Shown here in pieces: positions 32,156-43,725 of a DNA stretch of 64,000 nt. The DNA is taken from NCBI RefSeq assembly GCF_905147045.1, contig NC_065910.1, forward strand, positions 6,758,001 to 6,822,000, written 5' to 3'. The number at the start of each line of letters is the position of its first letter. Position 1 is the stretch's first letter. The DNA comes from Nymphalis io (taxonomy: Eukaryota > Arthropoda > Insecta > Lepidoptera > Nymphalidae). Position numbers and translations under genes: made by a program. Under the pieces are notes generated by a model that saw nothing but the letters and a program-made list of their open reading frames with translations, made no database searches and was not told the origin of the DNA.

Positions 32156-35100
32156 ATTATTATTTCTTTAGCACTGAAATTATGCTTATATATATGCTTA
32201 CCTAAGGAAATTAAAATTTATATTATAATTTTAACTAGGAAGTCTTCCTGCTAAATTTTCTTAAAAGGTTAAATAAGCATATTTTTATTTAAAAAAAGGT
32301 GGTGACACACAAGTGTCAGTACATCTTCTTAGAGTAGCCAATGCTTTTAAAACTTCTAACCGGAAACCCAATAGTATGGCATGCTAGAAGTATATTTTAT
32401 TATTATTATTATTATGACGTAATTACAACACAAACTATATAAAAATAACCTAATAAAAATAAATGGCATCTAATTTTAGATTTACTTCACATTTTAGTTG
32501 ATTAAAAGTACTACATTCCATATCAATGTTGGGCTTAATATAATATCATGTTGCCGAGGGTTGAATTGATATAATAACATATATAGACTAATTAATTTGA
32601 GGAAAAGGCCAAATGGGCGTAAATGGGCAATCTACTGGAAATTAACCAACTGTTCTTATACACAGGTAATACGAGAATAATACCACTTATGTATCTGTAG
32701 TCTATCGCTCAATGGAATTGTATGGAAAATATGTCAAAAGTAATCGATCTGTCACGCGATCAATGATTGACGAAATGATTATCATGCAGGCATTTATTAC
32801 TGGCATTGACTTTAATAACGGTTTATACCAGATTTAAGAGTCCTAAAGTGAGTTCGATGGATTGAAAACGCTGCGTAGAACACTTCAGTCAGGTGAACCG
32901 TTGTCTAGAAGACGGTGACGATTAGATGCGTATGGTGGAGAACCGAGACCTTAGGTGCAACTAAGGAGATGCCACTACTTAACAGTGAATTGCAGTTATC
33001 TGATAATGATGAGGACAAAAGGGAAATACATAATAAATGCGATAGAGTCTTATCATTATGATATAATAAAATAAATTTAATAATAAAACAATATGTGGAT
33101 CGATTTATATATTTATTCAAAATGTTAAGCAAAAGCTTAAAATGTTGCCCGCTATATTGTTCGAACGTGCAAATTTAGTTTATAACTTGTTGATAGATGA
33201 CTCTCGACCGACATTTTGTGCCAAACTGCAGATGAATAATGTTTTTCTTTAATAACAGATGGTAAATAAAAATAAATAACAAATTAGTATGACGTATTTA
33301 TTTTATATAATATACTTTAAGCTTAGTTGAAGTTCATGTAAAAACATTGCAAAACTTATCCAAGTAGGATATCCTTATAATAAATATAATACCCAAACCA
33401 ACTTTCAAATTCTAAAACCAAAATATTTAGAATTAAAACACAATTTCTTTACATTAAACTGATTATAAAATATGCATGGACAAGAGGGGAGCGTTCGCAC
33501 ACATATGTTAAAACACGCTTAAAAGTTACAAAGTTTGCTTAAAACTTAACGATAAACCCGCCTGTTACACTCAATGCATCTTTGTACTTTTTTATGTATA
33601 TTTTAGCTGTTATATTCTTATATACTGAAAATAAATCTTATCAGTTATATAATATGTATATGACAACAAAAAAAAAATAACTGGCTCGTATATAAAGGTT
33701 GGAAATCCCGAGGTCCTGGGTCGAATCTCTGATCGCAAATTTGTGCACAATAATAATTCCGTATGACATGTGCTAATTGACATGTGACCTTGACGGAAAT
33801 CAATCAATGTTTTTTTGAATTATGTTTATAAAAAATAAAATTTCTAAAGCGTATTGTAATAACTCAACAATTTAAAACTTAATTCATTTAAAATTTTAAA
33901 TTCTCTTCCCGTTCGGGATGTTTTTTAAAGTTTGTAAACATTACCTACAGAGTATTTACTTTCCATCAAGAACGAACCAGTGCAATTTCAATAATATTTA
34001 ATTATTATGTACATTGTTTATTTTATTTTTTAATGAAATGAAAAACACCACGGTTACATTAAGCACTTATAATAATGATAGCACAACAATTCCACGAATT
34101 ACGTAAATAATATTTGCATGAAGAATGAACAAATCTAATTACGAGAAACATGATGAATATGAAAAAAGAAGAATAAAAATATCATAATAATCAGTTCTGT
34201 TAGAAATCAAGCCATTTTATTGCAGAAATTCATTCACTAAGTAAACATTCTTTGCGAGTAATAATTTATTCTACTTATATATACGCACTCTTGAAATTTA
34301 AATGCAGTACAATGTGTGTCATTTTATATTTTATGACAACTCATAATAAGAATCGCCAATTATACTTTATGGTTTCGATGCGCTTTGTCGCGGACGAGGG
34401 TGGCAAGCGGAGCGATTCAGTTGGATGTACGGTTAAAGTGTCAGCGATTTGCTCACTACTACTTTATAGTACTATTTATTCCGCATGGAAAACTTTCAAA
34501 AAGTACCCGGCTTTTTAGGAGGAACCTCTACGATGGTCAATGCCAGCTATCTCGTCCTGCCGTCTCTTTTTAGACTATGACACTCACCAGCAAGAGGGAG
34601 CTTTTGCCATAAGATACCTTTTATGGACCACCGCGCTAACAACTCCTAAGAAGAAGATCTATAGACCTTCTTCTTAGGAGAAGATGTACAGGTTGCTCCA
34701 CGAAGATGTAACAGATCTGTTCTCACCATCATTCATCCAACCTATTTAAATAATTTTATTACTTAACATATTAATCAATTCAAATAATAATTAATTTGAA
34801 CTCGTTTATTTGAATATTTCGCTTTTTTTATCGTTTTTTAGAACTTAGCTGTTCACCTGACGAGGCCGAGATTTCAGATGGAATCCTATTTCGATTCTTA
34901 GTTTAAATTAATATAATAGGTTATTTATTCTTTATACGCTACAATAAAAACTACCATATTTTTTATACATAACTGTAGCCTTACAATAAAAACGCTTAAA
35001 GTTAACCATAACCTTATCAAACGTATTTTGGAATATATAATATGTATATTTATTAAACACGGGAGTGATTTTTATGAGAATGGCATTTCTACGAACGTTC

Positions 35101-36218
35101 GAGGCAACAAAAAAAATCCTATCAGTTTCGGTCGACGATTTAAAAAAGTACGACTTAAATAGATTATATACGAGTATATCGAATATAGCGTAGGTTTTTA
35201 CAATATTTACAATATTTACTTTTTCGGGTAATAATGTATAATTTTTTTGTTGTTTAATAGTATTTACTGCAATTGGATTGTAGCAATATTAATTAAAAAT
35301 AATTAACATTTTAAGGCATAGTACTCTAGACACTAGCTAAATAGTTGTTATGGCATCTTAACAGAAAGTGTTAACACTGATTCACAATTTTTTTTTTTAT
35401 TTTATAATTGTTTTATATATATTATCGTCACTAAGGATTTTATAAAATTAACATAATATTATTCAAATTAAATAGAACTGCGTCATATCTAAGTTACTAT
35501 TATATTAATAACCCTTAAATATCCAGCTCGAAGGACCAGAAAAAGCTATCAAAGTTAAATTTCTTATATATTAAACCTTGGAAAACAATGCTGTTATTAC
35601 TTTGTATAATAATTCTTCAAAGAATTTCAAAAGATACAAAACTTTGCTAACAAGAAGTCGCCGCAGATTCTTCTCCACGATTAACTTGCCATTAACGACA
35701 CTGCAGTTACGAAGTTTTACGTGAGTTCGAAAGTATGACAAGGTTATGCAACGCCTTTGTAAATAAAATTATATTTATGACTGGCTTTTGTTCCTGACCG
35801 CGCTCGCGACAAAATATCGCTTCAAATAACAATAAATGTTTGTATTCAATTTTAAATTGAAAGCATTTTAGAATGTATAAAAATGTAAGGTTTATTTTAA
35901 CCTAAAAATATAAATCAATACAATCCGATAGAACATTGACAAAAGATTAAATATTTTTATTTAAAAGATTTAGCATCAATGAGATATTTCCTTTATCATC
36001 ATCTTAACGCTAGTATCCCAATCAACGGCAGCTATGCTCATGAGATATCACGAGATATTATAATATACATGTGTGAGCTGACACATAATACGAAATCGCC
36101 CATACGACAAAACCGAAGATTATAAGCACAGTACATTATTCATCAGTACATCATACTGGCCTGGCGTCAGTGATGAAGATGATGCAAACGAATGAAGAAT
36201 GAACAAATGGTGACTAGC
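32156..36218. other. Long AT-rich stretch with minor patches
   Basis: No gene recognised. (ATT)n microsatellite at 32394-32414. 32830-33000 holds GCGTATGGTGGAGAACCGAG, resembling codons near the end of RTE-like LINEs (low confidence). 33680-33745 has GAGGTCCTGGGTCGAATCTC, a tRNA-like B box, probably a SINE family C head. 34380-34640 is GC-richer, without a recognised domain. A 14 bp hairpin is listed separately. Confidence 0.4.
34643..34680. repeat. Perfect 14 bp inverted repeat
   Basis: CTCCTAAGAAGAAG (34643-34656), loop ATCTATAGAC, CTTCTTCTTAGGAG (34667-34680). Lies in a GC-richer patch. No T-run follows. Confidence 0.9.
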
Positions 36219-36415
36219 TTTTTTTTAACTCTGGAAAAACGCATTACGCGTTTCCCCCACGATAACAGTGTGGGGTATGTGGGGCTTGCCGGTGTCTTCG
36301 GCGCCAAGAATACCCACTAAAAAACCAGCGGTACCCTTTCCGTCTTAACGAGGAGTGCCACTGAATCGCTTTCGCATGCTGCCGTGACGACTAACGACGA
36401 CTACCAAGCTCAGCT
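36219..36415 (-). mobile_element. LINE 3' UTR fragment (TTTTAGTGGGTA type)
   Basis: GC-rich insert with poly-T at 36219-36226 (A-tail in minus sense), TTACGCGTTTCCCCCACG, TACCCACTAAAA (36311-36322) and CATGCTGCCGTGACGACTA. Shares the core and position relative to the tail with 11400-12093 and 56396-56615, but otherwise differs, so it is a related rather than the same LINE family. Confidence 0.55.
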
Positions 36416-38264
36416 TGCAGAATGGAATATAACCTCATAAAATCTCATTATCCATATCCAATGACCATGAAAAATTCAATGAACAGGATGGCTAAAAGCC
36501 TATTAAAATCAATTACAAAAGGAATATCAAAACAACTTTAGATTTAGATTTAACACTCATAGAAATAGTAAAGTTCGTGAACTATGTTAATGTACATGAG
36601 GGATACCTCACTAATAAACATTGTTAAGCAGTTTTTTGTTGTCATTGATTTCTTCTATTTAAGGTGAAATGTATATGAAAAACAGAGATTTATTTGTGTT
36701 CACACCTTCGATGTAGTTTAGCAATACTGTATATTTGTATGTATATAAGACGGATGTGGACGCATGAGGCGGGGACCTCGCGTGTCTTGTTTCTAAACAC
36801 GAATTAAGTCCAAAAAAAAAATCAACGGTGCTCCCTCGAATCTAAAAAATAAAGAAATTAATATAATGTTAATTCAATAAATTTATTTAAGTTTTACAAT
36901 ATTTTTTACTTTGAAATGAAATGAAGACTAAACAATTAATTAGATTATGGCTGACTAAGGTGAGCTTGTACTTAATGATGTTATCGTTGGTGCTATCACA
37001 GAACCAAGTACTATTTACGTAGAGGCAGGTCTATGATAGCAATGTCCTTTTTAAATTTCTATTTGCAAGTTATATTAAATGGGTCCTGTGATCTATAAAA
37101 TATTTACTTAGTGAATGTAATTATGTGTTTAAATATAAAATATATACAGAATTTTCGAATGAAAACTCAAAACAAAAAATTATACCACTATCAATTAAAA
37201 CATATTTTAGAACAATTTTTATTTTGAAAATAAAGAATTCTTAGAGACAAATAAAATTTCATTTAACTGTTCTCCATCAACATCAAGAGTTATTTGAAAT
37301 GTTCGCTATAAAACTGTTCTTCGATAATGCTTTTAATGGGATCGGTCTTTTATTGGATGCAACCTGATCCCAACTTAAATGGCTATGCAATACACGCAAA
37401 TGACGCATTACGTTCACTAGTCGCTGATCCTACGATTGTTTTCATGTACTTCATATTATTACCCGACTAGGTATATCATTTCAACATGTATATATATATA
37501 TATATATGTTCAATGTTCGCGCATAATTTTTAAAATACTTATCACGATTCGACGAATGTGATAGCGTTAGGCTATGTGACGTCACCCTGAATTAAATAAG
37601 ATGCTCTCTGATAACATAAGGTTCTGAATTTAAAATATAATATTGAAGCGTTTGAGTATGAAGGGAATAAAAAGATGAAAGTTGGAACTAAAAAGTCGCA
37701 TAAGACCACGGCTGTCCTTAGAACATAACTTTGTATTTGTAGTTAATTAAATTAAAATAAGTAGACTAACTTAAACAATGTAAGTTGTCTGCTAATTAGA
37801 TGAGAAATATTAATTTGTAGATAAAAATGTTAAACAATATTTTTTTCTTGTTTCGTTGTCGGGTTTTAGTTTTGAATAATTTTTTTATAATTACATATGT
37901 CCTCCTGGCCGATTTCAGCCATAGCAACGGTTCATGAGATAGTCTAACCCTCTATGCGGGACATTAATTAAAGTGTACAAATATGTATAAAACAGGTGCA
38001 TTTTTTAATCCCTCACTCTAAAATTCAATAGGATGGCAAATTCAACGCAATCGGAAAGAATTCAGGCACACGTTTTATGTGCTTTCTGAGAAACCTCCCA
38101 TTCCTGAACACTATGCCAATTGATAAATTTAAATCACGTAAATAATTTTTATATCAATAAAATGAGGCGAAAATGAATCGTTTTTGTTTATGCATTAAAT
38201 TGATGATAAAGGATAAATAATAATTTAATTGTATTTAATTATGTATGTAGCTTTACTGGTGGAA
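36416..38264. other. AT-rich stretch, nothing recognised
   Basis: (TA)n run at 37489-37508. 36757-36800 holds a short GC-richer scrap (GGCGGGGACCTCGCGTGTC) resembling the 5' end of the 56396-56615 fragment. No gene. Confidence 0.45.
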
Positions 38265-38420
38265 AAAAGTAATTACTAATATTCCGTCGGTTCTTCTCGG
38301 TAGTATTTACAGTCTGAACCGGTGATAACTTTAAACTCGATTTAATCTTATAATATGACGAATCAAGTGTGCTTGTAGGAGTCTACTTGAATAAAGTACA
38401 TTTTGATTTTATTTGATTCT
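38265..38420 (+). repeat. Lepidopteran interspersed repeat (AATAAAGT tail type)
   Basis: TTCCGTCGGTTCTTCTCGGT, AGTCTGAACCGGTGATAAC, ATGACGAATCAAGTGTGCTTG and GTCTACTTGAATAAAGTACA then ATTTTGATTTTATTTGATT. I remember this as a common 3' end of lepidopteran retroelements. Related scraps at 20-120, 40030-40055 and 53085-53110. Confidence 0.6.
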
Positions 38421-39474
38421 TATATACAATGTTTTTACATTTCAATGTCCTCTTGTAAGCTAATTTAATAACATACATACATATAACATACAAATTTGTA
38501 TGAACATACATATTTATATGTAAAAATCCACGTCGAAAAATATAACGCTGTAGCATATAAGTGAGTATAAAAGATACTTGTAGCGGTGTGACATCCATTA
38601 GCATCATGGTTCCGACACGTTTAAAGATAATTGTTTTAAAAATAACCACTAAGACGAAGTGGTCTGTGCTTTTAAAATGTAGCAACTAATACCTGTGTAA
38701 TCTTGTAAAGATTCTATTCATTTTATATTCTCTAATGAACCTCCAACCGCTGGTATGTTACAAGTTTTTCAAATTTAAGTTAAAAGAAAATTCAATTAGA
38801 ACTATTATACTGTCGTCATTTCTAGTAATATAATAAAAGTAGAAGCATTATAATTGAACTGTATGTTTATATGTTATGGCATAGTATTAATGGTTATATT
38901 ATGATAACTATGTCGGGAGATTTTGATCAGTGGGCAGTTACAGAAAAAATCAATTATTTTACTCCTAAGCTTTTCATTGACTTGTATACATAGCCTGCCT
39001 AATAAGATACTCGAGCACCTTGTGTACCATAAAAGTACAATGAAAGTCGCGTGTCAGATATTTATTTTACAAAAAATAATTAAGTAGTACATTACGAAGT
39101 ATGCGCTAACTACCTTTTGAAATATGTGTACTTAGTACGAGTTGCTTTAATTATACGATCGCGTTGACGTTAAATGCGCCTACTGATAATTATCGTAATT
39201 CCATACAAATCGTAATTAACGTCAACGATATTAAATAAGAAAAAAAAACACGCGCTAGACGCACTGAATACGTGGAAAAAATACTACCAGCAGGGCCACA
39301 TTGAATCGTCGATTCTCCGTAGAAAAATCATATTAAGAGTGTCATGAAACACGTTTATGCCAAACAAGTCAATTCTCGGAGAACAAGGCTTCAAGCAATG
39401 TCCATTTTCTGTTATTCAAGCCCGCTTTCCAATTTTAATTTTCACTTGACTAGGCGTAAAGTCCATAATGTACA
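38421..39474. other. AT-rich stretch, nothing recognised
   Basis: Near 39155-39235 the sequence GATCGCGTTGACGTTAAATG is followed by AATTAACGTCAACGATATTA, a loose inverted repeat around GTTGACGTTAA. Otherwise nothing to annotate; a 100-codon minus frame at 38383-38685 shows no domain. Confidence 0.4.
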
Positions 39475-39732
39475 TTTTTTTTCTGAAAAAGACGAACTCT
39501 CAGATGGGCCACCTGATGGTACGTAGTCACCACCACCATATACGTTGGCTATGTTAGAAATAGTTACCATTCCGTACATCGCAAATGAGTCATAGCCTTG
39601 GGAACTAAAATATTATATCTCTTGTGTCTGAAGTAACATTGGCTCACTCACCATTCAAACTGGAACATAATTGCTGTTTGGTTAAAATATCTGATGAGTA
39701 GATAGTACCTACCCAGACGAGCTTGCACCAAG
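39475..39732 (-). repeat. SINE family A, diverged copy
   Basis: Minus-sense landmarks from GGTGCAAGCTCGTCTGGGTA to GGTGGCCCATCTGAGAG. The A-tail is replaced by the T-rich TTTTTTTTCTG at 39475. Confidence 0.75.
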
Positions 39733-40160
39733 TGATGTAAGTGGTGGTCTAGTGGTGCATGGAAGAGTCGAAGTAAGGAGCACGTGGCAGATTACCCATG
39801 AGATAAATCAAATAAATGCCACAATAGAAGTCCCGTAAAACGAGTGAGAAAGATAAGCGACTATCAGGAAAGAGAGAAAACGGATATAAGTGAGGCGCAG
39901 TCGAAATGACAGTCTGTCAATACTACTCGTGGAAGAAAATATGTATATACGAATCCACAGAAAATAAAAATTGTATATAGTGAATATACATTTAGTTTGA
40001 TTAATAAAGATTTTTAAAGGGCTCTTTGTAGTCCACTTGAATAAAGTAAATATTATATTTGCTTAATAGGATGCGACGACAATATATTTTTTTTCATATA
40101 TAAAAAAATATATATTCATTTAACTTTCATTATTATTTTATAACGATGAATTTCTTAACA
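39733..40160. other. Purine-rich unidentified stretch
   Basis: 39740-39960 is rich in G and A (AAAACGAGTGAGAAAGATAA, AGAGAGAAAACGGATATAAG) with a TATA-like motif but no open frame. 40030-40055 has CCACTTGAATAAAGTAAA, a tail motif of the 38265 repeat. Identity unknown. Confidence 0.35.
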
Positions 40161-40420
40161 TTTTTTTTATAGAATAGGAAGGCGGACGAGCATATGGACC
40201 ACCTGATGGTAAGTGGTCACCAACACCCTTAGACATTGGCATTGTAAGAAATGTCAACCATCGCTTACATATCCAATGAGCCACCTACCTTGGGAACTAA
40301 GATTTTATGTCCCTTGTGCCTGTAATTACAATACCAAGTACTGCTGTTTTGCGGTAGAATATCTGATGAGTGGGTGGTACCTACCCAGACGAGCTTCAAC
40401 AAAGCCCTACCACCAGTAAA
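40161..40420 (-). repeat. SINE family A with internal deletion
   Basis: Well conserved minus-sense copy: A-tail side TTTTTTTTATAGAATAGG at 40161, head side CCCTACCACCAGTAAATAA at 40420. The segment CTGGCTCACTCACCC..GGAACACAAC is cleanly missing between TGTAATTAC and AATACCAAG (about 40328), with AC/CA microhomology. Confidence 0.85.
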
Positions 40421-40542
40421 TAAGTTATTTATCTGATTTTCATCAACATCATCAGATTGCTGCTTATAAAACCTGTAAATATCACTGTATATAATACAGT
40501 TACACTGAGGTTCAGGTCAGTCGATCTTTTGCGTTTGATGAT

Positions 40543-40700
40543 AAGGTTAGAACATATTCTACCACGCTGCTCAAATGTGGATCAGTTAGACATATGTGGC
40601 AGATTTTCTTTTGTCATATTCAGGTTTCCTCACGATTATTTACTTCGCGTACTTATTATAAAAACAAATTAAGCAAGAAAATTCAGTGGTACTTATCAGA
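40543..40700 (-). repeat. SINE family B fragment
   Basis: TTCTACCACGCTGCTCAAAT, GACATATGTGGCAGATTTTC and AGGTTTCCTCACGATTATTT in minus sense. Both ends lost. Confidence 0.65.
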
Positions 40701-42440
40701 GCTCCATTTATTAAGTTATTAATAAAATATTCTATTTGAATCTGTTATCGCTTAAATGTGTCAACAAATTTTATATTAAGCTGTCTGATGTCTGCGCTGA
40801 CAAAGTCTCATGATGTCCCTGGGGTCAGAAGTAATTAATTTTGACGTATGTCAGTCACCCGTGATTCGATAAGCCAAATAATGTGGTATGCGGTTTTTGG
40901 GGTGAATTTCTATGCGACATAAATTGATAAGTTAACCAACGATAATCGGGATTATTTCATTATTATTTAATCTGACCGTCTGTTGAATATTTATTTGAGA
41001 TATATGTATATATATATTTATTTTAACTAATCTTAGCACGTTCTTTGAAAATTCGATAATAATCATTAATCATAATTAAAAAATAAATAAGAAAAACGAA
41101 TATTAATTTTGATGCTTCGAACATTATTTTTTCCGTGAGTCCAAAAACTCGTCAAACGTTACCAAACAAAAATAATGAAATATTTTGTTTTTGCCTATTT
41201 TTTATATAGAGTTATTACTAGTCATTCATTCATTCAGGGCAGTCGTATTTTTTAAATATGAAGCAAAAAAAATTTTTTTTAGGTGATATAACATTATATT
41301 TGTTTAGCTGATATCAATGTTTAGTTTGTCACATGTAGATATAATTAAGGCTTGACTAAGCTAAATTGACATCCCATAAACGGTTCAAATGAGCAATTTA
41401 AAGCTGATTCACACTTCTATTCTTTGGCGAACATACAGTCCTTTTGAAAAAATATAATTAGAAAAAGTTAGTCGGAATTTTTCTCTTCCGGTTAATGAAT
41501 AACTAATAAAGCTTATTAACGAGAAGCGTTCTATTAAATCTTGGATAAACAATGAGTTTTTTTACTAAATTAAATATAATTTGGCTTTACAGTAGGTTAA
41601 GTAAAGTAAATTATAATTGTTTATTTTTCACTAAATAAATTTTTATATACAACAAATTTCTCTTACACCAATTTACTCCTAACTGTATGATTTGAGTTAA
41701 GTTATAAAACAAGTAAAAACTGATGTTAAGGTCTGATGTCTAAAAGCATTGGTAGAAACACACTCCGAACACTTAAGCAAGTCATTGACAATGCAATAAT
41801 GTTAACTCGCTTATATGTTTGTCTTTCTCTTATTTAAGTCACTTCACACGAGAACATATGTTCTATTGAAAGACGAGAGCAACAAGAGCCTTACCGCTTA
41901 AAAATGTGACAATTGTTTACTCCCATAAAATTTGATTCAAAAATAGAATTTTTTTAATAAAAATAAATAGTCGCGATAAAGTTGAAATGAGTTTTACTAA
42001 ATATCGTTATTTTTAAACCAACATTATTATGTAAAAGCTAACATTATTATGTAAAACAAGCCGCCGCTATTTGAGGAAACGGTAAGGCTTATACCGATAT
42101 GCAAATTTTCTTTCATCGTTAGTTTACCACGAGTCAATAGCTAAATATTAAATAATAATATTAAGGCAATTTTTCGATCAAAGTTCCAATTAAGAAACAT
42201 CTTTAGATTATTTTCAAATACTAGCGCGCTTATATCGCGGAATTCCAATAACAATTATATAATATGTGTACATATTCGTTTTTATATAATAATTAATCTC
42301 ATGTTGAATTAATGAAAAAGAATATTATTGAGTGTCAATGATAATCCTTAGTAGAAAGCTTAATTGATTCTGCTTCATGCGTTAAGCACGAACAATGAAT
42401 TGGTCAGCAGTGTATGGTATATGGTCATATTTAGAGAATC
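40701..42440. other. AT-rich stretch, nothing recognised
   Basis: No gene, domain or known repeat. 42014-42060 contains the near-tandem phrase ACATTATTATGTAAAA twice. Confidence 0.45.
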
Positions 42441-42689
42441 AACTTGATGGTAGGGCTTTGTGCAAGGTTATATTGGTATGCACCACCCATTCTTCTGCCA
42501 AATAGCAATACTTAGTATTGTTGTGTTCTGGTAGGAAGGGTGAGTGAGACAGACACAAATAACATAATATTTTAGTCCCTAAGGTTGGAAGTGCATTGGC
42601 AATATAAGGAATGGTTACACACATAAGGAATGTTCACACTTACCATTAGATGTCACAAATATGTCCGCTTAACTATTTCATAAAAAAAA
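42441..42689 (+). repeat. SINE family A, diverged copy
   Basis: AACTTGATGGTAGGGCTTTG at 42441, GTTGTGTTCTGGTAGGAAGG in the middle, GTGCATTGGCAATATAAGG, and an A-tail TTTCATAAAAAAAAC at 42677-42690. Confidence 0.8.
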
Positions 42690-43423
42690 CGTATTTGTCA
42701 ATCTGTAGTGGATTATGGTAGACTGAGCTGCATACTACACCTGAGCTGTATAACCGCATCGTATGCGCTTACATACAATATTTAAAAACTTGAAAAAGAT
42801 CATTTATGTAATTTAAAATTAGACACAGAATGAAAATTATTCTTTATTTGTAAATAAATTAAGATAGAAATTGCATATCGATGCGTCCATATTTTGCAGT
42901 GTGTTTCAAAAATTAATGTACTGATGTTAATATGTATTTTAAATATAATTTAAACTCATAAATGTTACAATTGTTTAATTTTAATTTTTCAATTTTAAAC
43001 AATGAAATATTAATTTTTAAGCTCTAAAATTTTTGTATAAATAATGCTATTCTATTAAAAATAATGTTATAGCATTCTTTAAAAAAACTACCCATTCGTT
43101 AATTAATTAGAATTGCGTTTGCGTGCCTAAGTATAGTTAAAAGAATATATTTTTAAATTTCGAATCACTACTTAAATATAGTTACGTCCCAAATTAGTAA
43201 AATAGTTTAATTAAAGTAAGTAATATCTCTTATTACCTTATATAAAGATAACTATATCAAAGAATAACGATGAAATAGATGTGCCTTAAAAGCAAGGAAC
43301 ATGATAAGCGAACTAATTTCTTAAATATTATTATTACTTACTCACTTATAGGAACAATTCTATTTGAAGTTTAAGAAAAAAAAAATTATTAAAATAAAAT
43401 TTAAACGAAATGGTTAACTTTAT
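42690..43423. other. AT-rich stretch, nothing recognised
   Basis: Very AT-rich with no open frame of interest. Confidence 0.5.
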
Positions 43424-43622
43424 GTTAACCATCGCTTACATCACCAATGCGCCACCAAACTTGGGAACTAAGATGTTATGTCCCTTGTGCCTGTAATTAC
43501 ACTGGCTCACTCACCCTTCAAACCGGAACACAACAATACCAAGTACTGCTGTTTTCCAGTAGAATATCTGATAATTGGGTGGTACCTACCCAGACGAGCT
43601 TGCACAAAGCTCTACCACCAGT
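43424..43622 (-). repeat. SINE family A, truncated copy
   Basis: Well conserved minus-sense copy from head (TACTGGTGGTAGAGCTTTGT at 43622) to GATGTAAGCGATGGTTAAC, where it stops at 43424. The A-tail third is missing, so the break is not an ordinary 5' truncation. Confidence 0.85.
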
Positions 43623-43662
43623 ATACGAGTCTAACTGAATTGAGAGTGAGATAGTATGATTG

Positions 43663-43725
43663 ATCTTAAATATGCCGATAACCACTTTAGTAGCTCACTA
43701 AAGTTGTTATCGGCATATTTAAGAT
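43663..43725. repeat. Long near-perfect hairpin (28 bp arms, 7 base loop)
   Basis: Left arm 43663-43690 (starts ATCTTAAATATGCCGATAAC, ends CACTTTAG), loop TAGCTCA, right arm 43698-43725 (starts CTAAAGTTGTTATCGGCATA). 27 of 28 pairs match, the exception being C against A. An RNA from either strand would form a 63-base stem-loop, near the size of a short microRNA precursor or a recent palindromic duplication. No flanking stem extension is visible. Confidence 0.92.

Noticed and set aside
39155..39235. GTTGACGTTAA inverted repeat as operator
   Set aside because: Short, with a wide loop and no gene next to it; likely chance in AT-rich sequence.
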